Of a stretch of 64,000 nt of DNA, positions 63,101 to 64,000 are shown in pieces. Numbering within the stretch: the stretch's first letter is position 1; the number at the start of each line of letters is the position of its first letter. Origin of the DNA: G963692885 sp964658655 (lineage in GTDB: Bacteria; Acidobacteriota; Terriglobia; Terriglobales; Acidobacteriaceae); NCBI GenBank assembly GCA_964658655.1, contig CAZZZL010000016.1, forward strand, positions 1 to 64,000, in the 5' to 3' direction. Below the pieces are notes generated by a model. It did no database searches. It saw only the letters and a program-made list of their open reading frames with translations, and was not told the origin of the DNA. The position numbers were made by a program, and so were the translations under genes.

Positions 63101-63953
63101 CTGCTCGATCCTCATTAACTGCATAAAGATTTTCCCCAGCTTTGTTGGCGCGTTCCTTGAAAGAAATTGGTACAGAGATGATGCGGCCATCAAACTCCGG
63201 AATCGCCACGTTGACCGCAGTATCGACTGCGTTCAAGCCTCGTCTCGAACCCTCCCATGCACCCTGCGGCATCTGGCATGCAATGGCCTGGACGACCGGG
63301 ATGCCGAGTCTCTCGAAAGACAGCATCGACTCGCCTGTGTGCGTGGTCGTGCCGGTATTCACCTCGCCGAGCGCGAACGACAGCGTCGTGATCAGCACAT
63401 CGGCAATGCCTTCGAGCAATTTGAATGCGGCGGGTCGGCCATCTTCCTTTGCCTTCAGGCTTGAGGTGAAGATGCACAGCGCGTTGGCTCCCTTGTCTTC
63501 GAGAGCGCGCGCAAGAGCGTCGATGAAAGCCGTGTTTCCACTCATGCGGTGCGCTCGATAAAAGAGAACAGCAGCCGTCGGTCGAGCGGGATTGGACTGC
63601 TGTATCCAGTCTTTCATCGTCGCAACTTCGGTTTCAGGAAGATAAATTCCATGCTCTGGCATCGTCATCGGCGGGGCGTAGCCATAGCCGGTCAACATGA
63701 TGCGGTCCGATAGAAATCGCAGCAATTCACCAAAATTCTGAACGCCACCAAGCGCGAGATACGCCGCAGCACTTTGCATGACATCCGCGGGTATGTTGAT
63801 TGTTTCGGAGAACTCCGACGTGTTCTCACCGCAGCCGCTGACCAGCACAAGGGAATGTCCTCGCTCGATGCAGGCAGTGCGCAGTCGATCGAAGCCTGGA
63901 ATGCAGCTCAGTGGCCCGTGACAGCGCACAATGATCACTCGTGCCTTCGCCAT
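60186..63953 (-). CDS. cobN: Cobaltochelatase large subunit
   Basis: The 1255-residue protein is the porphyrinoid-binding CobN/ChlH-type subunit that inserts cobalt into hydrogenobyrinic acid a,c-diamide. Recognisable parts are the N-terminal [20 protein letters not shown] region, [22 protein letters not shown], the metal-site segment [25 protein letters not shown], and [45 protein letters not shown] and the C-terminal [16 protein letters not shown] follow. The ATG at 63953 has GGAG only 2 nt away; an in-frame TTG at 63968 is also possible. Only 47 bp of upstream sequence is visible, so the true operon start and any B12 riboswitch lie outside the window. Confidence 0.93.
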   Translation of the reverse strand: [1255 protein letters not shown]

Positions 63954-64000
63954 TTCTCCATGAATCAATACGCTGAGCTGGTCTTCATTGCGTAGAGCAT

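Noticed and set aside
1..64000. CRISPR arrays, insertion sequences with transposase genes, or rRNA genes
   Set aside because: No regularly spaced repeats, transposase frames or rRNA signatures were seen anywhere in the window.
63954..64000. Cobalamin riboswitch upstream of cobN
   Set aside because: Only 47 bp of upstream sequence is present and no B12-box is visible in it; the region needed lies outside the window.

Overview
The window looks like a chromosomal segment of an Acidobacteriota genome, probably class Terriglobia. The reasons are three very large Oar-type TonB-dependent receptors with an N-terminal carboxypeptidase-regulatory domain, giant secreted proteins built from Ig-like or NHL repeats, a Ser/Thr kinase fused to TPRs, and acidobacterial-style small hypothetical proteins. 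This is recognition from family knowledge; no 16S gene or database search supports it.

Left part (1-8.2 kb). A secreted TPR-thioredoxin protein is followed by a patch of gene remains: a parB-like gene broken by several small indels, the C-terminal half of an ArdC-type anti-restriction metallopeptidase, and a ku gene cut in two by a 480-bp inversion. Flipping 3443-3922 back rejoins the Ku reading frame exactly, apart from one extra base in an A8 run. These look like remains of a plasmid or integrative element. A Ser/Thr kinase with a TPR tail follows, then a 1.2-kb stretch with no recognisable gene.

Middle part (8.2-48 kb). This region is mostly envelope functions: an OmpA-family protein, a 1505-residue putative-Ig lipoprotein, three Oar-like receptors, an acyltransferase, a glutathione peroxidase, a TPR protein, and a giant NHL/Ig protein overlapping a small outer-membrane barrel gene. 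A metal-response pair sits between them: an ECF-type sigma factor with a five-cysteine tail just upstream of a copper P-type ATPase. So does a tRNA-Arg(CCT), next to a truncated purU and a Rieske oxygenase. A small operon encodes a short exported peptide with two tandem VTGTDPEPQ units, a polytopic membrane protein and a single-pass membrane protein; it converges on an XRE/S24-like regulator. Broken pieces of dnaE2 and of a fourth oar-like gene lie in this part as well.

Right part (48.3-64 kb). Thirteen minus-strand genes form one compact cobalamin operon: cobN, chlID, cobU, cbiA/cobB, cobT, cobS, cobC, pduO-type adenosyltransferase, bluB, cobQ, cbiB, cobD, cobA. Most junctions are 4-bp ATGA overlaps. 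Together they cover siroheme-branch entry, late aerobic cobalt insertion, a,c-diamidation, adenosylation, cobyric acid formation, aminopropanol attachment, lower-ligand synthesis and nucleotide-loop assembly. The corrin-ring methylation and contraction genes are not in the window.
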